Origin: Coxiella endosymbiont of Amblyomma nuttalli
GTDB taxonomy: Bacteria > Pseudomonadota > Gammaproteobacteria > Coxiellales > Coxiellaceae
Direction: 5' to 3'
Length of the DNA stretch: 64,000 bases
NCBI RefSeq assembly: GCF_018107685.1
Contig: NZ_CP064834.1
Coordinates: forward strand, 744,001-808,000
The notes beneath the pieces were generated by a model that saw only the letters and a list, made by a program, of their open reading frames with translations, had not been told where the DNA came from and ran no database searches. Shown piece by piece: positions 28,976-38,161 of the stretch; position 1 is the first letter of the stretch; each line of letters opens with the position of its first letter. The translations under genes were made by a program, and so were the position numbers.

Positions 28976-29005
28976 ATACGTATAGTAAACATACGTATAG
29001 TAAAC
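28976..29005. repeat. Tandem duplication, 15 bp x 2, perfect
   Basis: ATACGTATAGTAAAC occurs twice back to back, about 80 bp beyond the stop of fabF. Confidence 0.85.
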
Positions 29006-29086
29006 CACATTTCCAAGTAGGATCACTATTTATGATAGTAGGAATGATTAGAACAATTTTCCTACCAATACAAATACCTACAAATA

Positions 29087-30325
29087 TCACGTCCTTTTTA
29101 GTATGATTGTTCCATTAGTTCCACCAAATCCAAATGAATTAGACATCACTGTATCAATTCTCATTTGACGTGCTTCTTTAGGCACAAAATCCAAATCGCA
29201 ATCGTCAGCTGGATCTTCAAGGTTGATGGTTGGGGGAGCAACGTTGTTTTGAATGGCTAAAATAGAAATGACCGTTTCAACAGCCCCTGCTGCCCCAAGC
29301 ATATGTCCTGTCATCGATTTTGTAGAACTGATAGCTAACTTATAGGCATAATCTCCAAAGGTTTTTTTGATAGCTAATGCTTCAAGAGGGTCTGCAGCTG
29401 AAGTTGAAGTGCCATGCGCATTGATATAATCAACACCTTCTAAAGAAATACCGGCATCTATGAGAGAATTTTTCATACAAGCCTGAAAACCTTCGCCGTT
29501 CGGATTGGGTGCTGTCACATGATAAGCATCTCCACTCATTCCAAAGCCAATCACTTCAGCATAAATTGTCGCATTACGTTTCCTTGCATATTCTAATTCC
29601 TCAAGCACTACGCAAGCTGCCCCTTCTCCTAACACAAATCCATCACGGTTTTTATCCCACGGTCGACTCGCTTTTTCTGGCTCATCATTCCGGCAAGATA
29701 AAGCACGTACTGCCGCAAATCCACCAATACCCAAAGGTGTAGTTGCCATTTCAGTGCCACCAGCAATCATTGCATCTGCATCATTATGGGCAATAATTCG
29801 AAACGCGTGCCCGATGTTATGAAGACCAGTAGCACAAGCAGTAACGATCGAAATATTCGGTCCTTTAAGGTTAAATTTCATCGAAACTATGCCGGAAGCC
29901 ATATTAATAATAGCTCCAGGAATAAAAAATGGAGAAATCTTTCGAGAACCTAATTCCAGCAGTCTCTTGTGACTTTCTTCAATCCACGGCATACCACCAA
30001 TCCCTGAACCAATGGCAACACCAATACGATGTGCATTCTTATCATCAATCACTAATCCTGAACTTTCAAATGCTTGTCGAGAAGCTTCTGCTGCAAATTG
30101 CACAAAGACATCATTTTTATGAGCCTCTTTCGGTGTCAGCGCTAAAGTGGGATCAAAATTCTTCACTTCAGCTGCTATTTTCGTAGAAAAAGCAGAAGCG
30201 TTAAAACGAGTGATGAGTCCCACACCACTTTTTCCCTCCAAAAGCGAACACCATGTATCGGCAACGGTGTTCCCTAGAGGGGTGACTGCTCCCAAGCCGG
30301 TGATAACAACCCGTCGGCCCTCCAA
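29087..30325 (-). CDS. fabF: 3-oxoacyl-ACP synthase II
   Basis: Beta-ketoacyl-ACP synthase that elongates acyl-ACP with malonyl-ACP. Evidence: catalytic cysteine in VTACATGLHNIGHA, histidines in INAHGTSTSAADPLE and STKSMTGHMLGAAGA, and the C-terminal SNSFGFGGTNGTIIL. The longest frame starts at TTG 30340, but TTG 30325 is preceded by GAGGAG at a 7-nt spacing and gives MEGRRVVITGLGAV, the normal FabF N terminus, 412 residues (E. coli 413). It follows acpP in the standard order; what came next (pabC, mltG) is gone or broken. Confidence 0.96.
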   Translation of the reverse strand: MEGRRVVITGLGAVTPLGNTVADTWCSLLEGKSGVGLITRFNASAFSTKIAAEVKNFDPTLALTPKEAHKNDVFVQFAAEASRQAFESSGLVIDDKNAHRIGVAIGSGIGGMPWIEESHKRLLELGSRKISPFFIPGAIINMASGIVSMKFNLKGPNISIVTACATGLHNIGHAFRIIAHNDADAMIAGGTEMATTPLGIGGFAAVRALSCRNDEPEKASRPWDKNRDGFVLGEGAACVVLEELEYARKRNATIYAEVIGFGMSGDAYHVTAPNPNGEGFQACMKNSLIDAGISLEGVDYINAHGTSTSAADPLEALAIKKTFGDYAYKLAISSTKSMTGHMLGAAGAVETVISILAIQNNVAPPTINLEDPADDCDLDFVPKEARQMRIDTVMSNSFGFGGTNGTIILKRT

Positions 30326-30498
30326 TACCGTACTCCTCAAAGTAGTTTCTAGAGAAACGTATTCTTCAGTTTTATATCAAGAACTGTTTGACAATATACC
30401 ACCGTCTCAAAATTCCTATCCCTTCTCGCGGTGATAGACTAAGAGAAGACGATTTCATGAGCAAATTTTTGTGTGTTCTTTACCAAATCGGTAATTCA

Positions 30499-30762
30499 TC
30501 AATCAGTAGTTGATACATTCGCCGAATGCGTTTTTATATAATCGATCGCTTGCTGGATTGTTGTTATCTTTTCTGCTGCTTCATCAGAGATCTCGGTTTC
30601 AAACTCTTCTTCCAGTGCCATTACTAACTCTACGGTATCTAGAGAATCTGCCCCTAAATCATCAACAAAAGAAGCATCGTTAGATACCTCATGCTCCTTA
30701 GTAACGCTTAGACCTAATTGGTCAATGACGATCTTCTTGACTCGCTCTTCAATTGTTGCCAT
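30499..30762 (-). CDS. acpP: Acyl carrier protein
   Basis: Carries growing acyl chains on a 4'-phosphopantetheine arm attached to Ser40 in [14 protein letters not shown]. The 87-residue acidic protein has the four-helix ACP pattern, with a slightly longer C-terminal tail ([10 protein letters not shown]) than E. coli (78 residues). ATG 30762. Codons and sequence are well conserved. It lies between fabG and fabF, 120 bp from fabG; this larger spacing within the operon is where additional promoters for acpP occur in other bacteria, though I cannot identify one here. Confidence 0.97.
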   Translation of the reverse strand: MATIEERVKKIVIDQLGLSVTKEHEVSNDASFVDDLGADSLDTVELVMALEEEFETEISDEAAEKITTIQQAIDYIKTHSANVSTTD

Positions 30763-30885
30763 GTTTGGGCTCCCCTTTTTAACTTAAAATTGACTCGATG
30801 AATGATAACATTTTGGCACTGGTATTCAATCAATTAGCAGACATAGAGATTGGTCCTTTTTATCCATAAGCCTCTAATCCACATG

Positions 30886-31629
30886 TTATAACATACACAT
30901 TCCACCATTAACATGCAATGTTTCCCCAGTGATATAACCTGCATTTCCAGAAGCCAAAAAAGCCACTGCTTGAGCGATTTCTCGTGAATTCCCCATTCGT
31001 TGCATAGGTACTTTGGCAAGAATAACTTCTTGCTGTTTCCGTGAGAATGCCCTTGTCATTTCAGTTTCAATAAACCCAGGGGCTATGCAATTAGCGGTGA
31101 TGCCATAGGCAGCATACTCTATAGCGATAACTTTAGTGAGACCGATTACCCCTGCTTTTGCTGCAACATAATTTGCTTGCCCCATATTGCCTGTAACGGC
31201 AACCACAGAGCTAATGTTAATAATCCGTCCAAAACGAGCTTTGATCATTGATTTTAAGCAAGCTTTGGTCAGATGAAAAATAGCATTTAGGTTTGTCTCA
31301 ATGACCGCATTCCATTGGTCCGATTTCATGCGCAGCATGATGTTATCTCGGGTTATACCAGCATTATTTACTAAAATTTCTGGTGATCCAAAATCTGCTT
31401 GTACTGTCGCTAAAGTAACTTTTATTGCTTCTTTATCACAAACATCCAATAGATAGCCTTTACCTTTGGCACCCTCCTTAAGCAATATTTGCATCACCTT
31501 TTCTACTCCTGATTTTGTCGTTGCAGTACCCAAAACTACTGCTCCCTGTCGACCTAATTCTGCTGCGATAGAAGCTCCGATACCTCGCGATGCTCCACTC
31601 ACAAAAGCAATTTTTCCTTGAACAGACAT
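30886..31629 (-). CDS. fabG: 3-oxoacyl-ACP reductase
   Basis: NADPH-dependent reductase of the fatty acid cycle. Short-chain dehydrogenase fold: cofactor motif SGASRGIGASIA, NNAGITRDN, catalytic Ser in INISSVVAVTGNMG, and YVAAKAG (Y-x3-K), with GFIETEMT after it. 247 residues, tetramer-forming in relatives. ATG 31629 lies 22 bp after the end of fabD. Intact and typical. Confidence 0.96.
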   Translation of the reverse strand: MSVQGKIAFVSGASRGIGASIAAELGRQGAVVLGTATTKSGVEKVMQILLKEGAKGKGYLLDVCDKEAIKVTLATVQADFGSPEILVNNAGITRDNIMLRMKSDQWNAVIETNLNAIFHLTKACLKSMIKARFGRIINISSVVAVTGNMGQANYVAAKAGVIGLTKVIAIEYAAYGITANCIAPGFIETEMTRAFSRKQQEVILAKVPMQRMGNSREIAQAVAFLASGNAGYITGETLHVNGGMCML

Positions 31630-31651
31630 TTATATACCCCACTTATCATGA

Positions 31652-32590
31652 TTAGCTTAAACGCCGAATGATTCCTGAAATCATATTCATTGTTTTTAAC
31701 GACAGAGTCTCAGTATGTGGATCGATTCGTTTGTTTAATCCCGCTAATTTGTTGTTTGGCCCGCATTCTATAAAGAGCTTAATACCTCGCTTCACCATCA
31801 TCTGTATGGTCTCTATCCAGCGTACGGGATTCACTAATTGCTGGACTAAAGCCTCACGAATCGCTTCAGGTTCTACATGGAAAGTTACATCCATATTATG
31901 AATAATCGGTACTACAGGTGAAGAAATCGTGATTTTTTTGAGATCTTGAGCTAAACGATCGGCCGCAGGCTGCATTAATGGGCAGTGGGAAGGTACACTA
32001 ACTGAAATCCTGATCACTATTTTTGCCCCTTCTGCTTTAGCTAATGCAAGAGCACGATCGACTGCATCAGTGTGACCAGATATTACGACTTGATCTGGAC
32101 AATTTAAATTTGCTGGCTTCACGATTTTTCCTTTCTCTGATCGCTTACATACGGTTTGCACTTGTGCTTCATCCATCCCAATAATAGCGCCCATCGCGCC
32201 TTCATCTGGATGGACCGCTTCTTGCATATAACGTCCCCGATTTTCCACTAATAGGACTGCATCTTTAAACGTTAAGGCTTCAGCACATACTAAAGCAATA
32301 TACTCACCCAAACTATGTCCTGCCATCATTTTTGGTTTTTCACCACCCAAACTTTCCCAAAAACGGAAAATAGCAACACCCGCCACTAACAAAGCCGGTT
32401 GAGTAAATTCAGTCTGATCGAGTCTTTCCTTTGGTCCTTTTTGAGATAATTCCCAAAGATCATAACCTAGTAAAACAGATGCTTCTTGGAAGGTCTCTTT
32501 AACTATAGGGTGTTCCATTGCCAATTCGGCCAGCATACCCACCTGCTGAGATCCCTGACCAGGAAATACAAAAGCAAATGACTCCAACAT
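31652..32590 (-). CDS. fabD: Malonyl-CoA:ACP transacylase
   Basis: Transfers malonyl from CoA to ACP. The 312-residue protein has the N-terminal FVFPGQGSQQVGM, the nucleophile elbow GHSLGEYIAL (active serine at about residue 93), the malonyl-binding arginine region ENRGRYMQEA and the catalytic histidine in VSVPSHCPLM. ATG 32590, 15 bp after fabH. Typical length and motifs. Confidence 0.96.
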   Translation of the reverse strand: MLESFAFVFPGQGSQQVGMLAELAMEHPIVKETFQEASVLLGYDLWELSQKGPKERLDQTEFTQPALLVAGVAIFRFWESLGGEKPKMMAGHSLGEYIALVCAEALTFKDAVLLVENRGRYMQEAVHPDEGAMGAIIGMDEAQVQTVCKRSEKGKIVKPANLNCPDQVVISGHTDAVDRALALAKAEGAKIVIRISVSVPSHCPLMQPAADRLAQDLKKITISSPVVPIIHNMDVTFHVEPEAIREALVQQLVNPVRWIETIQMMVKRGIKLFIECGPNNKLAGLNKRIDPHTETLSLKTMNMISGIIRRLS

Positions 32591-32605
32591 TATTAATCCT
32601 GTATA

Positions 32606-33568
32606 TCAAAAAGTTAACAACACTGCTCCCCATGCGAGGCCTGCTCCAAATGCTTCAAGCAATAGCATTTCACCGCGTTTTACTTTGCCTGCTCGAACTC
32701 CAGCATCTAAGGCCAGAGGAATCGAAGCTGCAGAGGTGTTGCCGTGTTCTTCGATGGTTAAGATGACGCGTTCTAGTGGTAAATCTAGCCGTTTAGCTGT
32801 CGCTTTAATGATACGCATATTGGCTTGATGTGGAATCAACCAATCTATATCAGACTTTTTAATGCCGCTTTTTTCGATGATTTCATCCACAATTTCACCT
32901 AATTTAGTAACGGCCGTTTTGAATACTTCACTACCTTGCATTTTGAGATGGAAGGATGAAAATTCCGAATTCCAGATAGTACTTTTTGAAGTAATTAAAT
33001 CAGCATAATTACCATTAGCATGCAAAACAGTTTTTAAAATACCAGGTTTTTTGTCTGCCTGTAAGATAACAGCTCCTGCACCGTCACCGAATAAAACACA
33101 TGTACTACGATCTTTCCAATCCACTACCTTAGATAACGTATCAACTCCGATAACAAGAACCGTTCTAGCTTCACCTGTGCGAATATACTGGTCAGCAACG
33201 CTTAAACCATATATAAAGCCTGCGCAAGCCGCATTTAAATCGAATGCAGGGATATCATTTCTTAAATTTAAATGTCGCTGAACTAAACAAGCAGTGCTCG
33301 GAAAAAAATATTCTGCGGTCGCTGTACCAACAATCACCTTATCAATAGTTTTTGAGCTAATGCCTGCCATCTCAATAGCTCTTTGAGATGCAGCAACCGC
33401 CATTGTAGTTGTATTATCAGTGCTGTTAGCCACAATATGACGCTCGCACACACCAACTCGCTGCATGATCCATGCATGTGATGTATCCACTAATTTTTCC
33501 AAATCGGCATTGCTTAATATCTGGTTTGGTATATAACTACCGATACCTTGAATGCGCGAATAATTCAT
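32606..33568 (-). CDS. fabH: 3-oxoacyl-ACP synthase III
   Basis: Condenses acetyl-CoA with malonyl-ACP to start fatty acid synthesis. The 320-residue protein has the catalytic triad Cys in NAACAGF, His in [12 protein letters not shown] and Asn in [15 protein letters not shown] 33568 overlaps the plsX stop by 4 bp (ATGA), so the two are coupled. Together with accD it completes the initiation step. Confidence 0.96.
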   Translation of the reverse strand: MNYSRIQGIGSYIPNQILSNADLEKLVDTSHAWIMQRVGVCERHIVANSTDNTTTMAVAASQRAIEMAGISSKTIDKVIVGTATAEYFFPSTACLVQRHLNLRNDIPAFDLNAACAGFIYGLSVADQYIRTGEARTVLVIGVDTLSKVVDWKDRSTCVLFGDGAGAVILQADKKPGILKTVLHANGNYADLITSKSTIWNSEFSSFHLKMQGSEVFKTAVTKLGEIVDEIIEKSGIKKSDIDWLIPHQANMRIIKATAKRLDLPLERVILTIEEHGNTSAASIPLALDAGVRAGKVKRGEMLLLEAFGAGLAWGAVLLTF

Positions 33569-34590
33569 TGATCTTCCTTTAAAAGATTACTAACTTTATC
33601 CTTAATTAATTGCGGAATATTTTTATCAATCTCAAAAATCGCCTCTTCCACAGCAAAAGTAAACGCATTGATATTAGCGCTACCATGACTTTTAATCACA
33701 ATTGCATTTAGTCCTAGCAATGTTGCCCCATTATAGCGTTCAGGATCGAGTTGTTTAATTAAGCGTCTAAAAATAGGAAAAGCGGGCATCAAGGCTAATT
33801 TTATCCACCAGGTTTCTTTAAAAGCCGTTTTTACGTATTGTGCGATCATTTTCACTACACCTTCAGTGGCTTTTAAGACTGCATTACCTACAAATCCGTC
33901 GCAAACAACAACATCAGCGACATTATCAAAAATTGTATCTCCTTCTACATAACCAATATAATTATTAATAGCCTTACTTTTCCCCAAAAGCTCATGCGCT
34001 TTTTTTACTAGTTCATTACCTTTGATTGCTTCTTCACCGACATTTAATAAACCTACTTTCGGATTCGGAATGTTATCTGCTGCAGAAGCTAAAATAGAAC
34101 CCATGACGCCAAATTGATATAAATTCTTAGGGCTTGAGTCAACGTTCGCTCCTAAATCTAACACACGCACCTCGTGTTCATTCTTCGTAGGAAAAGAAGC
34201 AATAATCGCAGGCCGATCAATTCCTGGGAGAGTTTTTAGTACATAACGCGCAGTTGCCATTAAAGCACCAGTATTTCCTGCACTTACACAAGCTTCCGCT
34301 CTTCCTTCCTTGACTAAATTGACTGCAACACGCATAGAAGAATCTCTTTTACTACGCAATGCTTGAGAAGGTGATTCATTCATGGCTACTTCTTCACTGG
34401 CATGAACAATTTCCAAACGATTTTCAAAAGACTTTCCTGTTTCTTGAAAAAGCGGCACCAATTGAGCCTCTTTTCCGACTAAGATGAGATTGACATTAGG
34501 ATGCTTTTTTAAAGTATGTAAGGCAGCAGGTACAATAACTTTTGGACCGTGGTCTCCTCCCATGGCATCGAGCGCAATTGTCTTTATCAT
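33565..34590 (-). CDS. plsX: Phosphate acyltransferase PlsX
   Basis: Makes acyl-phosphate from acyl-ACP for phospholipid synthesis, linking fatty acid synthesis to membrane lipids. The 341-residue protein has the N-terminal [40 protein letters not shown]-like block ([12 protein letters not shown]), [16 protein letters not shown], and [18 protein letters not shown] 34590 lies 4 bp after the rpmF stop. The fused order rpmF-plsX-fabH is the classic one. The acyltransferase partner plsY is not in the window. Confidence 0.95.
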   Translation of the reverse strand: MIKTIALDAMGGDHGPKVIVPAALHTLKKHPNVNLILVGKEAQLVPLFQETGKSFENRLEIVHASEEVAMNESPSQALRSKRDSSMRVAVNLVKEGRAEACVSAGNTGALMATARYVLKTLPGIDRPAIIASFPTKNEHEVRVLDLGANVDSSPKNLYQFGVMGSILASAADNIPNPKVGLLNVGEEAIKGNELVKKAHELLGKSKAINNYIGYVEGDTIFDNVADVVVCDGFVGNAVLKATEGVVKMIAQYVKTAFKETWWIKLALMPAFPIFRRLIKQLDPERYNGATLLGLNAIVIKSHGSANINAFTFAVEEAIFEIDKNIPQLIKDKVSNLLKEDQ

Positions 34591-34594
34591 TGCA

Positions 34595-34789
34595 CTACTC
34601 TTCGTCTTTGTAAGACTCTTTTGGTATTATAACCTGATGGCCTTTGTAATAACCTTCTGGACTAACATGATGGCGCAAATGCGTTTCACCAGTTACTGGA
34701 TCTTTTGATAAAGTTTTAGGGCGCAGTGCATCATGCGAGCGACGCATGTCACGTCTCGAACGTGTTTTACGACTTTTTTGTACTGCCAT
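34595..34789 (-). CDS. rpmF: Ribosomal protein bL32
   Basis: Small basic large-subunit protein. 64 residues, starting [20 protein letters not shown] and ending with the usual [18 protein letters not shown]. It lacks zinc-type cysteines, as in gammaproteobacteria. ATG 34789 has AGAGAAG a few bases upstream. It heads the fatty acid operon as in E. coli; the yceD gene that usually precedes it cannot be found. Confidence 0.95.
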   Translation of the reverse strand: MAVQKSRKTRSRRDMRRSHDALRPKTLSKDPVTGETHLRHHVSPEGYYKGHQVIIPKESYKDEE

Positions 34790-36789
34790 CTTCTCTACTC
34801 CAATACTTAAGGGACATATCCTTCTTGTTCATACTGTCGAAAGCCATTAGTAACTAGACAATAATTTTTCTCCTACAAAGTATGCAATGACTATCCTTTC
34901 ATCAGTCATGAAACAGTTGACAAACCTTCGATAATCGCCTTGTCATAGCATCGTTCACTAGTACTATTATGTTAGCTAAAGGCTTACGTTTATATCACAA
35001 TAACAATTTGTGAGGCGATCATACACTAACATATCAGCACTAAATAGTTTTTTATACATTCATTTTTTAAACTCATGTCTTGTAAGAACATATTGAATGA
35101 ACCTCCATCATAGTCATCAAATTTTCAATGATGAAGTACTATACGAGGAAGTGCTTTCAAAGGCAACTAACCTTCTAGCATGACCTATCTACTACAGAAT
35201 TTAAAAAGATTTATTTTTAAGGACAATCACTTATAACGAAAAATAGAAAAATGGATTGATAACAAATGGCATATTGAGAATAAAGTATATTAATTGGGGT
35301 AGGATCGAGTGTTACCGTCATCCCTCTCACCTAATTCATAAGGTCCAAATATTCAATAATAGTAGTTAGATTTATAGTAGTTATATTTCCACTTAAGTCT
35401 TTGAAAGATTTTGTTATGACACTCATGCAAGGAAATGGGTGGGAATAATGGAAAAAAATCACTAATCTTCAACATGTTGCTTGCATCAACCATTTAGAGT
35501 TCACTAAATGATACGCTCAAAAAGCTAGATATTTCGTTATATAACCGTTCGTAAAATGTAATTTCATCTTCTACAATTCAAGTAAACACAATGCTAGATT
35601 CGTGAAAGCGGGTTTAACAATCTTTATTGAAAGACAGACGGGCTCGCTAACGCTAGATTATGGAAACATGCGCAGTCAATCTTTTTTGCGAGCCTACTTG
35701 TGCTACTATCAAATCTATAAAGATGATATGATCTAAATAATCAACCAATTCGATATCACAAACTTACAAAATCAAACGAGCTTTCAATTTTTCTTTACAG
35801 TATGCACAAATTTGATTTAATAATGCAATTTCATTGAATGCATCCTAAAACACAACTAATTCTCTATAAATTAACAATTTTATCATTACATTGGAAACTA
35901 ATTATGAACCCTAACTATTTTTATGGATAGTTTTTCTCAACACATTAGAAACAATTAATATTATTTATTGGTTAAATAGTCATGAAAGATAATTTAAAGA
36001 GAGTCTAAATAAAGAGAATTTAAATCAGCTATTGATTTTATGTTCGCTTGCTATAAGCTGGATATTTAAAGATATAAATTTTAGTTTCAAATTAGATCAC
36101 AGTGCTTCTTAACAACCATACATACTTAATAGTAGAATGCGATAGTACCATCACCACACATATTATAGTATTGGAGTATGAGGTTGTTATAGTAACTGTT
36201 TTATCAACCTACGTGCCCTCTATGTTTTTAGTCTTTAATAGTGTGTTAATATCGCTATTTTATTATTTTTGTTCTCTTAACTTAAGAATTATTTAGAGTT
36301 TTTGATTGTAAAAAGTCTTTTGCTTTTAATACTACGTAAACCAGTTTTCTGGTATGAAAATGGTTGTATTTTATTCGTTAAGATACAATAGGAGTAAATG
36401 TCAGGTTTTTTATCTCATAACCATAGAAGGTCAGTTTTTAAAAACTTTCTTTGGAGTGTTATGGAATATAAAAATTCGCTCTAAATCTACAATAAGTATT
36501 CTTTCTTTTATTTTCAAAGGATTGTTAGGGTAAACTAAAACTAGTGTAAGTAAAAATAGTCTGCAGTTGACAATGTACATTGAATTGAAATTCAGGATAG
36601 CTTTTAGAAGACATTGTAAGATTCTAAGTTCATAGACCAATCATTGGTCTACACTGAGTAGACTTTAAAAACAAATTCGTTTAACGCTGTATATCTGCAT
36701 ACTTCATCACTAGGGCCTTTTTTGTGGTTTTTTTAAAATTTAATGCTTCTTTCATGATTGCTTTCTTGATGCTTTAAGATAAAACAGTT
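34790..36789. other. 2-kb eroded region where maf and yceD are expected
   Basis: In E. coli the stretch between rluC and rpmF holds yceF (maf) and yceD. I searched both strands for their motifs and recognised neither; stops are frequent in all frames. The remaining open frames (36102-36296 plus, 36431-36640 minus) lack ribosome-binding sites and protein-like composition. I see no tRNA or clear terminator. Confidence 0.5.
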
Positions 36790-37737
36790 TTAATCTATAC
36801 TTGTCGAATCTGTTGCGTTAAAAATTTTCAGAAAATTAATTAGATCAATATCTAAAATAACGCACACACCTAAAGATTTATTTTCCCACTTACAATAAAT
36901 CCCAGCAGAATGCAAAAATAACCGACACAAACCGAGCTTCCGCATTTCTCGATTAAATGATTTATCTCCATATTTTTCATCACCCGCAATAGGATGTCCC
37001 ATATAAGCAGCGTGAACGCGAATTTGGTGTGTTCTTCCTGTGAGTGGTCTAGCTTCCAACAAAGTGGAGTTGGAAAAAAATTTAAGTGGTCGAAAAAATG
37101 TAATGGCAGATTTTCCATTCTGACTTACTTTCACTATTCGTTCTCCACTTTGTAAAATATTTTTTTGAAGCGGCACCTCAAGTCGCCGCTTACCTCCTTG
37201 CCAATGACCTTTGACGAGCAAGAAATATTGCTTATTGATCTTCCGTTTTATTAAAAGCGCGTGTAACGCGATAAGTGTACTACGTTTTTTAGCTACTACT
37301 AAACAACCTGATGTTTCTTGATCTAATCGATGCACAAGCTCTACCATACGCGCCCCGGGACGCATGACACGTAATGCTTCAATTAAACCTGGTTGAACCA
37401 CTCTATTACCTCCATGTACCGGCAATCCTGAAGGCTTATTAATAACCAGAAGATCTGAATCTTCGCAAAGGATTCGCATCTCCAATGTAAGCAATAAACT
37501 TTGATCTAATATTGACAAGACTCTCCCTTCTACTTTTTGTACTGGTGGCATACGAACAATGTCGCCTATAAGTAAACGATAATCTGCATGAACCCGCCTT
37601 TTGTTTACACGCACTTCACCATTGCGAATAGCTCGATAAATGCGAGTTTTAGGAACACTTCTAAGCTGGCCAATAAGGAAGTTATCTAAACGTTGCCAAG
37701 CATGTGCTTTATTGATTTTAATAAGAGTTACACTCAA
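36790..37737 (-). CDS. rluC: 23S rRNA pseudouridine synthase RluC
   Basis: Modifies uridines 955, 2504 and 2580 of 23S rRNA (E. coli numbering). N-terminal S4 RNA-binding domain (residues 13-70: RLDNFLIGQLRSVPKTRIYR, EVRVNKRRVHADYRL), then the RluA-type catalytic domain with the active aspartate in VHRLDQETSGCLVVAK and the GRTHQIRVHAAYMGHPIAGD motif. 315 residues (E. coli 319). The start is TTG 37737 with CAGGA about 7 nt upstream. It is divergent from rne, exactly as in E. coli. It differs from the RluD paralogue at 58.5 kb in its S4 domain and neighbourhood. Confidence 0.92.
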   Translation of the reverse strand: MSVTLIKINKAHAWQRLDNFLIGQLRSVPKTRIYRAIRNGEVRVNKRRVHADYRLLIGDIVRMPPVQKVEGRVLSILDQSLLLTLEMRILCEDSDLLVINKPSGLPVHGGNRVVQPGLIEALRVMRPGARMVELVHRLDQETSGCLVVAKKRSTLIALHALLIKRKINKQYFLLVKGHWQGGKRRLEVPLQKNILQSGERIVKVSQNGKSAITFFRPLKFFSNSTLLEARPLTGRTHQIRVHAAYMGHPIAGDEKYGDKSFNREMRKLGLCRLFLHSAGIYCKWENKSLGVCVILDIDLINFLKIFNATDSTSID

Positions 37738-38161
37738 ACTATATCCTGTAATAGAGATAATGCGTATGGATTTATTTAGTAAAGCCTGTTATAATTATCG
37801 CCTGTAAATCATAATATCATGATTTACAGACATGAGAAATTGGTGCGAATGAAATAACAGTACTTATTTTACTCTTGAGATTCACCTTCCTTATGTAAAA
37901 TAAGGATCCAATGAGTTGTGAGGAAGGCGGATGACGCATTCGCATTCTGGGTTTTACTTTAATAGCAAAATAACAAAATAACAAATAGCAAAATAACAAC
38001 AAAAAACTCAAAATGAAAATTACTATAAACAACGATAACCACCTTGTGCTGGTTAAATCAATTTTGATTAATACACGCTCCCGAGAGCAATTTCTGGCGA
38101 ACTCCCATAAGCTTTTTTAAGTTTGCGGTTGAGCGCCTTATGAAGAGATAGGTTTTTGATA
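37738..38161. promoter_or_regulatory. Divergent rluC / rne intergenic region and rne leader
   Basis: 424 bp that must carry the promoters for both genes and the rne 5' leader. In E. coli the long rne leader mediates RNase E autoregulation; the length here would allow the same, but I cannot see a defined hairpin. 37967-38005 is low-complexity, made of repeated AGCAAAATAACA-like units. No promoter boxes are assigned. Confidence 0.35.

Larger units (their letters stand above)
28321..29086. other. Repeat-rich eroded region where pabC and 5' mltG should be
   Basis: In E. coli pabC and the start of mltG lie here, between fabF and tmk. I see no pabC sequence. The stretch has four back-to-back short duplications within about 530 bp (listed separately). 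The frames open here on the plus strand run against the operon direction and match nothing. Confidence 0.5.
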
